Source: JAYZQT01 sp964412235
GTDB taxonomy: Bacteria; Pseudomonadota; Alphaproteobacteria; MPNO01; UBA830
Length of the DNA: 20,017 nt
Direction of reading: 5' to 3'
Assembly (NCBI GenBank): GCA_964412235.1
Contig: CAYPNT010000052.1
Span: 1 to 20,017, forward strand
The position numbers were made by a program, and so were the translations under genes. The notes under the pieces are model-generated. The model saw only the letters and a program-made list of their open reading frames with translations, searched no databases and had not been told where the DNA came from. Position 1 is the stretch's first letter; every line of letters begins with the position of its first letter. This document shows, piece after piece, positions 7,329 to 15,882 of the stretch.

Positions 7329-7451
7329 CAAATATAGACCTACCGCACACCATGTTTAGGACTTTCCTTAATTAGTTCAAAAGTAAATTATTCGACGCAA
7401 TTAAAACTAAGTTAGATCAGAAATTGTTATAAAGACATTGCTTAACTACGA

Positions 7452-7483
7452 AGGTGTAAAAAGAGCAATTGCCGTATACACCT
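7452..7483. repeat. Inverted repeat just 3' of the asnB-like gene
   Basis: AGGTGTA (7452-7458) and TACACCT (7477-7483) form a perfect seven-base inverted repeat around an 18-base centre, beginning five bases after the stop codon of the asnB-like gene. Flanking GCTTAA and TTAAGTAGC extend the symmetry imperfectly into the coding end. On the minus strand the loop contains TTTTT rather than the 3' flank, so it is not a standard intrinsic terminator, but it may end or protect the glycan operon transcript. Confidence 0.35.
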
Positions 7484-7487
7484 ATAA

Positions 7488-9245
7488 TTAAGTAGCAAGG
7501 GTCTCAAAAGCATCCCCACCCTCAGGTATTTGTAGAACATGTTGTTGGTGCCAAAGGGCAAAAAAGAGTAACGTCCACGCCGCAAACATCTCTCGTTTGC
7601 CAGACGCTCCAAACAATGATTCAACGACAGAAGGCTCACATCTTTCCACAACACCTGCCTGCCGGGCAACTAGTTCCCCGATACGCTGACCTTGAGCAGA
7701 GATCCACTCTCCAACAGGTACGGTAAAGCCTTTCTTTCGGCTAAAAGCACCAGCTGTAGGCACCGCGGCGTCAAGCCATTTTCTTAAAATCCATTTTCCG
7801 TGCCGCCCTCGTACCTTCAGACTATCTGGCAAACAAAAACCAAAATTTACTACGGCAGGATCTAAAAAAGGTGTCCTGCCCTCGACGCCGTGAGCCATCA
7901 AACACCGGTCTAGTTTTGTTAACAGATCATTTGGAAGCCAATTTAAACAATCCACAGCCTGAGCAACTTGTAACGCCGTTCTACCTTCAAAACCCTCTGT
8001 CGTAGTATTCGAAGCAATTCCATCGCGCCAGCCGGACGGTTCCGTTCTTAGTACTCCTAAACCATCTAGGATACCCCGCCTCCATGGACCGCGGCCCGCC
8101 AACCAAAGTGGTCTCATTAGGCTACGATAACGCCCGTAACCGCCAAAAACCTCGTCACCTCCTTCTCCTGACAATATAACTTTATGATTTTTCGCAGCTG
8201 TTTGCGCCAGTTTCCAAGTCGGCAATATTGCGTAATCAGCAACCGGCTCATCCATTGCCGCCGTCACTCTTGGTAGCAATCTCCAGAAATCATTTTCGTC
8301 AAATTTGACTTCGATATGGTTAGCCCCAAGGGTTTCAGCAACGGTCCTCGCCTGGTCTCGTTCATCCGCGACGCCAGTCCCAGGAAACCCAATCGTATAA
8401 GCCGTAACGGGACAATCATTTAGTCGTGCCATGCAAGACAAAACGACAGATGAATCCACACCACCCGAGAGAAACATGGCATATGGGACGTCTGAACGTT
8501 GATGGACGTCAACGCTGTCCAGGAGTGCCCGTTCGAGACCACTTAGGGCGTCTAGTTCAGATAATTTCCGAGGGCCCGAGTTCGGCAAGGCATGCCGGCG
8601 CCTTCGGTCAATAATTTTCCCGTCTACAACAACAATTGTCTCCCCTGGAAGTACTCTCTCTATCCCTAAATATGGGGTATCTGTGCCAGTCGTAAATTGA
8701 AGTTGGAGCAATTCACTAATCGTGGGTTCGTTTAATTTTCTATTCCCGAACCCTGTCGCCAACAGCGCCCGAGCTTCTGACGCAAACGCAAAACCCTGAT
8801 CAGATTGTGCATAATAAAGCGGTTTTATCCCAAACGGGTCCCGCGAGAGCACCAAACGTCTTTGCCCAGGATCGAAGATCGCGATAGCATACATACCGCG
8901 AAGCCAATCACAAAAATCAGGCCCATATTTGCAGTAATAATGCAGGGCAGGTTCACAATCCGAATTGGTTTTGAACTGACTGTCGAGCATTTCGTTTCGC
9001 AATTCGACATAATTATAGATTTCACCGTTAGCAACGAGGACCGTTCCTGAGGGACCAAAAAGTGGTTGGGCACCATTTTCCACATCGATAATTGAAAGCC
9101 TGGTGTGTGTCATGCCTATTAGATCGTTAGACCATACTGCTTCCCCATCGGGACCACGGTGCTTCAACTCAGATTGCATAATTTTTAGATTTTCTAAGTC
9201 TAAGCCAGCCCCTTCCGTAGCCATAATTCCGGCTATGCCGCACAT
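7488..9245 (-). CDS. asnB: Asparagine synthase (glutamine-hydrolysing)-like amidotransferase of a glycan cluster
   Basis: A 585-residue AsnB-type enzyme. Cys2 immediately after the initiator Met is the Ntn glutaminase nucleophile, with NGEIYNY at 73-79 for glutamine binding. The synthetase half has the ATP pyrophosphatase loop SGGVDSS at 260-266 and SGEGGDEVFGGY at 359-370. The family moves ammonia from glutamine to an ATP-activated carboxylate, classically aspartate. It is encoded last in a run of glycosyltransferase genes, and its ATG shares one base with the preceding stop (TAATG). AsnB homologues in O-antigen and capsule loci (for example WbpS in Pseudomonas, from memory) are thought to amidate uronic acids, so a glycan substrate is an equally good or better guess than aspartate. 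The GEGGDE motif, instead of the GEGADE usual in biosynthetic AsnB, also fits the polysaccharide-associated branch. Confidence 0.88.
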   Translation of the reverse strand: MCGIAGIMATEGAGLDLENLKIMQSELKHRGPDGEAVWSNDLIGMTHTRLSIIDVENGAQPLFGPSGTVLVANGEIYNYVELRNEMLDSQFKTNSDCEPALHYYCKYGPDFCDWLRGMYAIAIFDPGQRRLVLSRDPFGIKPLYYAQSDQGFAFASEARALLATGFGNRKLNEPTISELLQLQFTTGTDTPYLGIERVLPGETIVVVDGKIIDRRRRHALPNSGPRKLSELDALSGLERALLDSVDVHQRSDVPYAMFLSGGVDSSVVLSCMARLNDCPVTAYTIGFPGTGVADERDQARTVAETLGANHIEVKFDENDFWRLLPRVTAAMDEPVADYAILPTWKLAQTAAKNHKVILSGEGGDEVFGGYGRYRSLMRPLWLAGRGPWRRGILDGLGVLRTEPSGWRDGIASNTTTEGFEGRTALQVAQAVDCLNWLPNDLLTKLDRCLMAHGVEGRTPFLDPAVVNFGFCLPDSLKVRGRHGKWILRKWLDAAVPTAGAFSRKKGFTVPVGEWISAQGQRIGELVARQAGVVERCEPSVVESLFGASGKREMFAAWTLLFFALWHQQHVLQIPEGGDAFETLAT

Positions 9246-10285
9246 TAACCGGATACCTTTTTAAATAAATCAATATAACGTTGCACTACAGCCTCTTCTC
9301 TAAATTCCTCCTCGAAACGTTTTCGACCACCTACCGCTATCCTACGAGCCAAACCCCAATTTGAGGCAATGCTTCTAATCATCACCGAAAGAGCGTCTGG
9401 GTCATCCACTGGCGTAATAAGCCCGTTCTGATTGTTTTGAATTAACCAAGCCGGGCCTTGTGAATTTGTCGCCACCACTGGTAACTCGGCTGCCCAGGCC
9501 TCCAAAATCACGTTACCAAGGGGTTCTATTCGCGATGGGCATACCAGCATATCGGCCGATGCCATGAGGTCTTGGATGTCATCTCTCCAACCCAGAAACC
9601 GCACACGCTCAGATACTCCGAGAGTTCGTGCAAGTTTTTCGAGTTTTTGTTTGTCCTGACCTTCTCCGGCAACAAGTAAGTATATATTTTTCGTCTTTTC
9701 TAGGGCGTGAATTAGAACGTCAAAGGCCTTATTAGGATGGAGGCGTCCGGCGGCAAGAGCGACTGTTGCGGAGTCCGGTATTTTCAAATCCCGCCGCGAG
9801 ATGCGGTTCCCGGAAAAGTCGCTTACAAAGTTTGGAACATAGTGGGCCCGCTCTGGCGGCCACCCGCAGTTGACAAGATATTGGACGACGTCAGGGGTAT
9901 TCCCTATGAGATGATCACAACTCTTAAAATATTTCATATTGTAATAACCACCGAGTCGCCCTATCAGGACAGGTTTTACGTTAGTTTTTTTTATCGCGTT
10001 TCCGGTAATTTGGCTCGCTCGCGCCATCCAAGAAAGAATTATAGTTGGATTAAACTCCTCAATTTTCCGTGCCAAACCTGGCACGGAACGTAAATCGATC
10101 AGGCCTCCAAAAGGAAAGTAAACAGGTTTAATCGGAACAGTATCTAGCCTTTCAGAGCGGTGAAGGTTTTTGCGCATTACGATAGATTGATTAAGGTCCG
10201 TCCGCGCAAAGGATGTTGTTAGTCGTATAAAAAACTCTTCCGCACCCCCGACTTTACCGCCCGCGATTGTCTGCATTAATCTCAT
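9245..10285 (-). CDS. GT-B glycosyltransferase, family 4
   Basis: A 346-residue retaining glycosyltransferase with two Rossmann-like halves. GGAEEF near residue 13 is the typical start of the acceptor domain. The donor domain has AAGRLHPNKAFDVLI at 178-192, VAGEGQ at 205-210, and the E-x7-E catalytic/nucleotide motif at Glu254 and Glu262 (EPLGNVILE). It would transfer a sugar from an NDP-sugar to a growing LPS or capsule chain at the inner face of the membrane. Its first ATG overlaps the stop of the upstream GT4 gene by four bases (ATGA), and its TAA overlaps the next start by one base, so translation of the operon looks coupled. The exact sugar is not predictable. Confidence 0.88.
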   Translation of the reverse strand: MRLMQTIAGGKVGGAEEFFIRLTTSFARTDLNQSIVMRKNLHRSERLDTVPIKPVYFPFGGLIDLRSVPGLARKIEEFNPTIILSWMARASQITGNAIKKTNVKPVLIGRLGGYYNMKYFKSCDHLIGNTPDVVQYLVNCGWPPERAHYVPNFVSDFSGNRISRRDLKIPDSATVALAAGRLHPNKAFDVLIHALEKTKNIYLLVAGEGQDKQKLEKLARTLGVSERVRFLGWRDDIQDLMASADMLVCPSRIEPLGNVILEAWAAELPVVATNSQGPAWLIQNNQNGLITPVDDPDALSVMIRSIASNWGLARRIAVGGRKRFEEEFREEAVVQRYIDLFKKVSG

Positions 10286-11319
10286 ATGGGTAAATAGCGC
10301 TCAAAGTCCGCAGCGGCAGAATCCCAACTCCAGCTACGCTGATGTTGTAAAGCCGCCGTCCTCTGGCCCTCCCAAATTGTGTCGTCGAGCAGCAATGACC
10401 TCGCCCGTTCAGCAAAACTCGCATCATCTATGGCAACAAACCCTGTTACGCCATCTATTATGCGCTCAGCAACGCAACCAATATTCTGCACAACGGCCGG
10501 AACGCCCACAGCCTGTGCTTCTCCAACAGCGAGGCAATAGGTTTCCCCAGAATCACCACGGTAAAGCAATGTTCTAAAATCCACTAATTCCCTGGCAAGT
10601 TCTCTTTTCGCTATAGGTTCACGTAGAACCACCCCATGGGACGAAAGCGCACGTGCTTTATCCAATACGCGGTCAATGTTATGAGCCCTGAGCATTCCAT
10701 GTTCTCCATATGTTTTTTTACCGGAGAAGATGTGAAGTTCCGCGCCCGGCACATACGGTTGTATAGCCGTCACCCATATATTTAGTAGCCAATCCAAAGA
10801 TCGAAGCGGGCTAGATGTAAAAACGGCGCGCGGTGCCGGTGCAAAAGCAGTTGTCTCTGTTTCAAGAAACGCTTTGGAAATGCCATAGGGAATAATCACC
10901 TTCTCGCCGCAAGGCATCCACCGTGGGAAAGAGTTGATGTGAAAGTTTGAAGAAAATACGACGATTGGGCGTAAATGAAGCAGTTTTGAAAAATATCTCC
11001 ATTTCTTTAGATAGCCAGCGGGATTATGAATCCAAAATATTCGGGTGTGAGCAGACGGCACTAAAGGAAGAAGCTTGTCCCCTCGGTTCGCTATATACAT
11101 ATCTGCTTTTTCCGGTACTCCTTTGTCCAGTGCACGCCATGATACGCCGGCACGCCCCATTTCCCGTCCACAGTTGTTATAGATAGTTACTTTATGCCCA
11201 CGGGCAGCAAAAGCCTCAGCAAGTGACCCGAAGGCAGTTTCAGCCCCACCCAGGGGACCACTCGCAATCGAATCACCATTGAAGGTAATTCCGTCATCAG
11301 CCATAACAATCACTGCCAC
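10282..11319 (-). CDS. GT-B glycosyltransferase, family 4-like
   Basis: A 345-residue glycosyltransferase. The N-terminal half starts with a short strand and GPLGGAET at 21-28, typical of GT4 acceptor domains. The C-terminal half carries Glu259 and Glu267 in the E-x7-E arrangement (ETYCLAVGE). Donor-domain motifs are less canonical than in the neighbouring GT4: the usual AGRL strand is replaced by TSSPLRSLD at 168-176, a form seen in GT4 enzymes of LPS and exopolysaccharide loci. The start is GTG at 11319, overlapping the GT2 stop by one base (TAGTG); an ATG at codon 6 is the alternative, but the overlap and the GACGGG just upstream favour GTG. It likely acts between the GT2 and the other GT4 in assembling one oligosaccharide. 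Confidence 0.83.
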   Translation of the reverse strand: MAVIVMADDGITFNGDSIASGPLGGAETAFGSLAEAFAARGHKVTIYNNCGREMGRAGVSWRALDKGVPEKADMYIANRGDKLLPLVPSAHTRIFWIHNPAGYLKKWRYFSKLLHLRPIVVFSSNFHINSFPRWMPCGEKVIIPYGISKAFLETETTAFAPAPRAVFTSSPLRSLDWLLNIWVTAIQPYVPGAELHIFSGKKTYGEHGMLRAHNIDRVLDKARALSSHGVVLREPIAKRELARELVDFRTLLYRGDSGETYCLAVGEAQAVGVPAVVQNIGCVAERIIDGVTGFVAIDDASFAERARSLLLDDTIWEGQRTAALQHQRSWSWDSAAADFERYLPI

Positions 11320-12083
11320 TACCCGTCATCCAATCTAGCTTTAAGATACGATAAAATTGGATACAAAGCCGCAAACAGTGCGATCAGAAAACCGTATTGT
11401 CCCTCTCTGTACCCTTTTCTAGTTACGAAACATTTATAAAAACGCGAAAATATACGCCGAATATTGCGGGCAAAAGATCCTCCGTCTCCATTCTCTCTGA
11501 TGTCAAGCGCGCGCGCAGTCGTGTAGGAATCAAGTCGTCGAAGCATATCTGAGATATTTCGATCAACGTAATGATTAATCCTATTTTGGAGAGGAAGTCC
11601 TTTGGAGCCAGTAAAGTGCAGTGTTGGATGTACACGTTGTGGGCCCCACGTTTTTGCTCCCTTTCGAAAAAGTCCCGGATATTCATTTTTACCGAAGGAC
11701 GCGCCCCACCCATATCGGACCAAACGATCGCCCACATAATTATCGACAGGAATTCCATGCCAGTCGGCCGAAGTTGTACTAATGACCTGCAATAGTTCTT
11801 TAGCTAATGTTTCGGGAACTCTCTCGTCGGCATCAACTTCGAAAATCCACGGGCCGCGGCAGGTGTTTATACCTGCGTTTCGACGCTCACCCTCTAATGC
11901 CCAATCGCCCTCTATGATGCGGGTAGCAAATGAGGTTGCAATGCGTTTAGATCCGTCCGTGCATTTATCGAGCAATACAATCAATTCATCAGCAAATCCC
12001 AAACATTCCAAGCATGCTTCTAATTGCTGGTCCTCGTTATGAACCGTAACCAACACGGATAAGACACAGTTTTCAGTAGCCAT
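11319..12083 (-). CDS. Family 2 glycosyltransferase, WaaE/KdtX-like
   Basis: A 254-residue GT-A enzyme. It begins with the strand SVLVTVHNED at 9-18, has the LLDKCTDGS loop (37-45) for the nucleotide, and the metal-binding DAD at Asp84-Asp86 (VDADER). The region EYPGLFRKG followed by GPQRVHPTL matches the LPS inner-core beta-1,4-glucosyltransferase family (WaaE/KdtX, LgtF), and a hydrophobic segment near 231-246 may associate it with the membrane. It is the first gene of the glycan operon and diverges from ygfZ. The ATG at 12083 has no evident Shine-Dalgarno; a TATAAC only seven bases upstream hints at a leaderless transcript, which is speculative. The sugar and linkage cannot be fixed from sequence alone. 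Confidence 0.87.
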   Translation of the reverse strand: MATENCVLSVLVTVHNEDQQLEACLECLGFADELIVLLDKCTDGSKRIATSFATRIIEGDWALEGERRNAGINTCRGPWIFEVDADERVPETLAKELLQVISTTSADWHGIPVDNYVGDRLVRYGWGASFGKNEYPGLFRKGAKTWGPQRVHPTLHFTGSKGLPLQNRINHYVDRNISDMLRRLDSYTTARALDIRENGDGGSFARNIRRIFSRFYKCFVTRKGYREGQYGFLIALFAALYPILSYLKARLDDG

Positions 12084-12156
12084 ATTCGGTGTTATAGCCG
12101 TAAGACTAGATAAATCTACGACAAACCTCTATTTAACAGTTGGGGTGCACGAAATC

Positions 12157-13008
12157 ATGGCAATTGATACATACGTAAACCTTGAGGACCGAGCGGTAAT
12201 CGACGTGAGTGGGGACGATGCCCTGTCCTTCCTGCAAGGATTGATCACCAATGATATGGACCATGTCAATGAAACCCAAGCAATATATGCTGCCTTACTC
12301 ACACCTCAGGGTAGGTTTCTTCATGACTTCTTTATAATCGAATATTTAGGCCGTTTTCTGATCGACATTGATGCCCAGCATGCGGCGGCTTTCATCAAGC
12401 GTCTTTCTCTATACAAATTAAGAGCGCGCGTCGAAGTTTCCGATATAACAGCCCTCTGGACTGTATACGCTATTATCGCCGACAACAAACAGATTAGAAT
12501 CCCGAAGACTAAGAGTAATGGACCTATTTTCAAGGATCCTCGTCACGCTAAATTAGGCTATAGGTCCATTGCCCCTAGAGGAAGTACATTTTTGTCTGGG
12601 ACAAAGGAAATTTCCGGCCTCGAATACGAATCATTGTGTGTTTCACTTTGCATACCAAGGACGGGACGTGAACTAATTCCCGAAAAGTCTTTTCCGCTGG
12701 ATTACGGTTTCGAGGAACTAAATGGCGTGGACTTCAAAAAAGGCTGTTACGTGGGTCAAGAGGTTATAGCGCGTATGAAACATCGCGGCCTGGCAAAGAG
12801 ACGCTTGTTTTTAATTGAAACAAGCGCGGACCTAAATGCCGGGAACCAAAGTAAGATAATGTCGGGAGATCTAATAGCGGGCGAAATACTATCTGTAAAT
12901 GGAAACCGCGCGACAGCTCTATTGAGGCTAGATCTGGTGGCAAAAAGCGGGTTAACCATGAAGGGAATGCCAATCACTCCAAAGTTACCAGATTGGGCAA
13001 AAATCTGA
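12157..13008 (+). CDS. ygfZ: YgfZ/GcvT-domain folate-binding protein (Fe-S cluster repair)
   Basis: A 283-residue protein with the YgfZ/CAF17 signature KGCYVGQE at about 195-202, including the conserved cysteine at about 197 needed for function in E. coli YgfZ. The N-terminal half has the GcvT-like aminomethyltransferase fold start (VIDVSGDDALSFLQGLITND), and the C-terminal part is the small barrel. YgfZ proteins bind folate and help assemble or repair certain [4Fe-4S] enzymes such as MiaB. I chose the ATG at 12157, which has GGGGTG about nine bases upstream; an in-frame GTG at 12145 would add four residues but lacks an upstream Shine-Dalgarno. It is single, divergent from the GT2 gene with only a short spacer, and convergent with ppdK. 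Confidence 0.92.
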   Translation: MAIDTYVNLEDRAVIDVSGDDALSFLQGLITNDMDHVNETQAIYAALLTPQGRFLHDFFIIEYLGRFLIDIDAQHAAAFIKRLSLYKLRARVEVSDITALWTVYAIIADNKQIRIPKTKSNGPIFKDPRHAKLGYRSIAPRGSTFLSGTKEISGLEYESLCVSLCIPRTGRELIPEKSFPLDYGFEELNGVDFKKGCYVGQEVIARMKHRGLAKRRLFLIETSADLNAGNQSKIMSGDLIAGEILSVNGNRATALLRLDLVAKSGLTMKGMPITPKLPDWAKI

Positions 13009-13209
13009 GCGCCGTGAGTGCGTTCCGGTGTTATGGTAATCCCTATTGAACAGCAGACTTCGCCAAAAGATTTTGGTAAATACCCTTCTCAACCAAAGAA
13101 GACTGAATAGGCGAATAAAGATACTCATTCACCTCTCGCAGCATTGTCTATCAATATAACGAATGTTTCTGTAATTATTCTCAGGCCACTGATAAAATTG
13201 CAAAAATAC

Positions 13210-15882
13210 CTAACGGTCTGGTGCTAACGCCGCCTGTGCCGCTGCTAGTCGCGCGATGGGCACCCGAAAAGGTGAGCAAGAGACGTAGTCGAGACCAATT
13301 TTTGCGCAGAAACGAATGGATGCAGGATCTCCACCATGTTCTCCGCAGATCCCTAGTTTGATATCGGGGCGGGTTGAACGTCCCCGTTCCACAGCAATAG
13401 TCATCAGTTCCCCCACACCCTCCTCATCGATTGTCACGAAGGGGTCCACGTCAAAGATTTCTTGTTGGGTATACTCTTTAATCATCCGAGAAGTATCATC
13501 ACGAGAAATACCGAGGGTGGTCTGGGTGAGGTCATTGGTACCAAAGGAAAAAAATTCAGCCCCCTCTGCTATTCTAGCAGCCTGCAGAGCCGACCTTGGA
13601 AGTTCTATCATTGTCCCCACGATGTAGGCGATTTTTGAATTTGTCTCCACAAAGACCTCTTCGGCAACCGTATCAATAATCCGGCGCAATATATCGAATT
13701 CCGCCTTATCGCAAATGAGTGGTATCATTACCTCTGGGTGAACTCGCTCTTCAGAGCTTTTTTCTACCTCCACCGCTGCCTCAAAAATAGCGCGAGCCTG
13801 AATCTCGACAATTTCAGGATATGAGATTCCTAGTCGACAACCACGATGACCAAGCATGGGATTTACTTCTTTGAGTTCCGCTGAGCGAGCCCTAAGTTCG
13901 TGTTCAGAAAGGCCGGAGGCGTTTGCCACTTGTTTAATATCATCCGCAGTGTGAGGCAAAAATTCATGAAGGGGTGGGTCAAGCAGGCGGATTGTGACAG
14001 GTTTTCCAAGCATTATGGTAAATAATTGTATAAAATCCTGACGCTGCATTGGGAGAATTTTCTCTAATGCGCGCCGCCGCGCGGAAGCGTCTTTAGCGAG
14101 GATCATTTCTCGCACAGCAACAATTCGTTCAGCATCAAAAAACATATGCTCTGTTCGGCACAAACCGATACCCTCGGCACCAAAATCAAGAGCGGTTCGA
14201 GCTTCATTCAAAGTCTCAGCATTTACGCGCACTTTGAGGTTTCGAACCTCATCAACCCAACCCATAAGTGTTTCAAACTCTGCTGATAATTGAGGCTGCA
14301 CCATCGGTATTTCGCCGGCAATAACCTCTCCTGAGGCCCCGTCAATCGTTATAATGTCTCCCGCCGCAATTTCTCGACCCGTTAAGGTGAAAGTTTGGTT
14401 CGCGTAATCAATAACCAACTCACCAGCTCCGGAAACACAGGGCCTGCCCATTCCCCGAGCAACAACAGCGGCGTGACTGGTCATGCCGCCTCGGCTTGTA
14501 AGTATCCCCCTCGCGGCGTGCATACCGTGAATATCCTCGGGACTAGTTTCTACCCGAACCAATATCACCGCTTCGCCTTTCGCAGACAAATTTTCTGCCT
14601 CGTCCGCTGAGAAAACTACTTTCCCAGACGCAGCCCCAGGGGAGGCTGGCAAACCACGAGTAAGGACATCGCGCTCTGTCGTTGTATCCAGCGTTGGATG
14701 TAAAAGTTGATCGAGTGATTCTGGTTCAATACGAAGCACTGCCTCGTTTTTTGTTATCAAACCCTCCCGCACCAAATCACACGCAATGGCCAACGCCGCA
14801 TTGGCAGTTCTTTTTCCGGGGCGGGTCTGCAACATCCACAGCTTACCCTGTTGGATCGTAAACTCAATGTCTTGCATGTCTCTATAATGTTTCTCGAGTC
14901 GCAACCTAACCGTGTCGAGTTCACTAAATACGTCAGGTAGGACCTCCTCCATTGCAGGACACTCTGATCCCTGCTGCTTTTTCCCCGAAATTGTTAGTTG
15001 TTGGGGCGTTCGTGTTCCCGCAACTACATCCTCCCCCTGCGCGTTTAGAAGGTATTCTCCGTAAAAATCATTTACCCCAGTAGAGGGATTACGGGTAAAC
15101 GCGACACCCGTTGCGGAGTCCTCACCCATATTGCCAAAGACCATAGCTTGGACCGTTACAGCGGTACCCCAGTCACCGGGAATATCATTAATGCGCCGAT
15201 ACGTCTGGGCACGTTCGTTTTCCCAACTACGAAAAACTGCAGCAATAGCGCCCCAAAGCTGGTCAACAGGGTTTTGGGGAAACTCGTGCTCGCCCTCTGC
15301 CTCTATAAGCGCCTTAAATTCGCTAACAACGGCTTGCCAATCTTCTGCTGTAAGTTCCGTATCAAGAGTAAAACCATTCGTCTCTTTTCGTATTTCGATT
15401 GTTTCCTCAAAACTATCTTGGTTTACACCGAGAACGACATCCCCGTACATTTGGACTAAGCGCCTGTATGAATCCCAGGCAAAGCGAGCGTCATTGCTTT
15501 TTTTTGCAAGCGCGTGAACCGTTTCATCATTCAGTCCAAGATTAAGCACAGTGTCCATCATTCCAGGCATTGACACCCTGGCACCGGATCTAACAGACAC
15601 TAATAAAGGATCGCCCGTTCCGCCAAACGTACACTTGCTTACATCTTGGAGAAATTGAAGTGCTTTATTGACCTGCTCTCTGACTTTGTCTGAAAACCGC
15701 TCGCCGGCTCCGTTATACTCAGTGCAAACTTTGGTCGTAATCGTAAAGCCAGGCGGGACTGGAAGACCAATAGAGGACATCTCTGCCAAGTTGGCGCCTT
15801 TGCCACCCAACAAGTTTTTCATGTCCGCCGTGCCTTCCGCGTTACCGTGGCCGAAGGTGTAAACCCTTTTTTCGTCGTTCAT
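13210..15882 (-). CDS. ppdK: Pyruvate, phosphate dikinase
   Basis: An 890-residue, full-length PPDK. Order of domains: the N-terminal ATP-grasp nucleotide domain (GGKGANLAEM near 27-36, SVRSGA at 96-101), the central phosphohistidine domain with GGMTSHAAVVARGMG at 465-479 (catalytic His470; Thr468 is the position regulated by PDRP in plants and bacteria), and the C-terminal PEP-binding barrel with the proton-donor Cys846 in CGEHGGDP. It interconverts pyruvate + ATP + Pi with PEP + AMP + PPi in the cytosol, so it can serve gluconeogenesis or PPi-driven glycolysis. The ATG overlaps the glyS stop by one base (TAATG) with GAAGG six bases upstream, so it is the third gene of the glyQ-glyS-ppdK operon. 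No regulatory PDRP gene is in the window. Confidence 0.97.
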   Translation of the reverse strand: MNDEKRVYTFGHGNAEGTADMKNLLGGKGANLAEMSSIGLPVPPGFTITTKVCTEYNGAGERFSDKVREQVNKALQFLQDVSKCTFGGTGDPLLVSVRSGARVSMPGMMDTVLNLGLNDETVHALAKKSNDARFAWDSYRRLVQMYGDVVLGVNQDSFEETIEIRKETNGFTLDTELTAEDWQAVVSEFKALIEAEGEHEFPQNPVDQLWGAIAAVFRSWENERAQTYRRINDIPGDWGTAVTVQAMVFGNMGEDSATGVAFTRNPSTGVNDFYGEYLLNAQGEDVVAGTRTPQQLTISGKKQQGSECPAMEEVLPDVFSELDTVRLRLEKHYRDMQDIEFTIQQGKLWMLQTRPGKRTANAALAIACDLVREGLITKNEAVLRIEPESLDQLLHPTLDTTTERDVLTRGLPASPGAASGKVVFSADEAENLSAKGEAVILVRVETSPEDIHGMHAARGILTSRGGMTSHAAVVARGMGRPCVSGAGELVIDYANQTFTLTGREIAAGDIITIDGASGEVIAGEIPMVQPQLSAEFETLMGWVDEVRNLKVRVNAETLNEARTALDFGAEGIGLCRTEHMFFDAERIVAVREMILAKDASARRRALEKILPMQRQDFIQLFTIMLGKPVTIRLLDPPLHEFLPHTADDIKQVANASGLSEHELRARSAELKEVNPMLGHRGCRLGISYPEIVEIQARAIFEAAVEVEKSSEERVHPEVMIPLICDKAEFDILRRIIDTVAEEVFVETNSKIAYIVGTMIELPRSALQAARIAEGAEFFSFGTNDLTQTTLGISRDDTSRMIKEYTQQEIFDVDPFVTIDEEGVGELMTIAVERGRSTRPDIKLGICGEHGGDPASIRFCAKIGLDYVSCSPFRVPIARLAAAQAALAPDR

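Noticed and set aside
12084..12156. Strong divergent promoters between the GT2 gene and ygfZ
   Set aside because: A TATAAC lies seven bases before the GT2 ATG without a matching -35, and the TAGAT-AA-ATCTA dyad (12107-12118) is too short to claim as an operator.
13009..13209. CCAAAAGATTTTGG (13063-13076) as a terminator between ygfZ and ppdK
   Set aside because: The short AT-rich stem has no T-run on either side and no long GC-rich arm; chance is a sufficient explanation. I see no other feature in this gap.
13316..15862. Several plus-strand ORFs of 64-128 codons inside ppdK
   Set aside because: All are antisense shadows of a well-conserved 890-residue enzyme.
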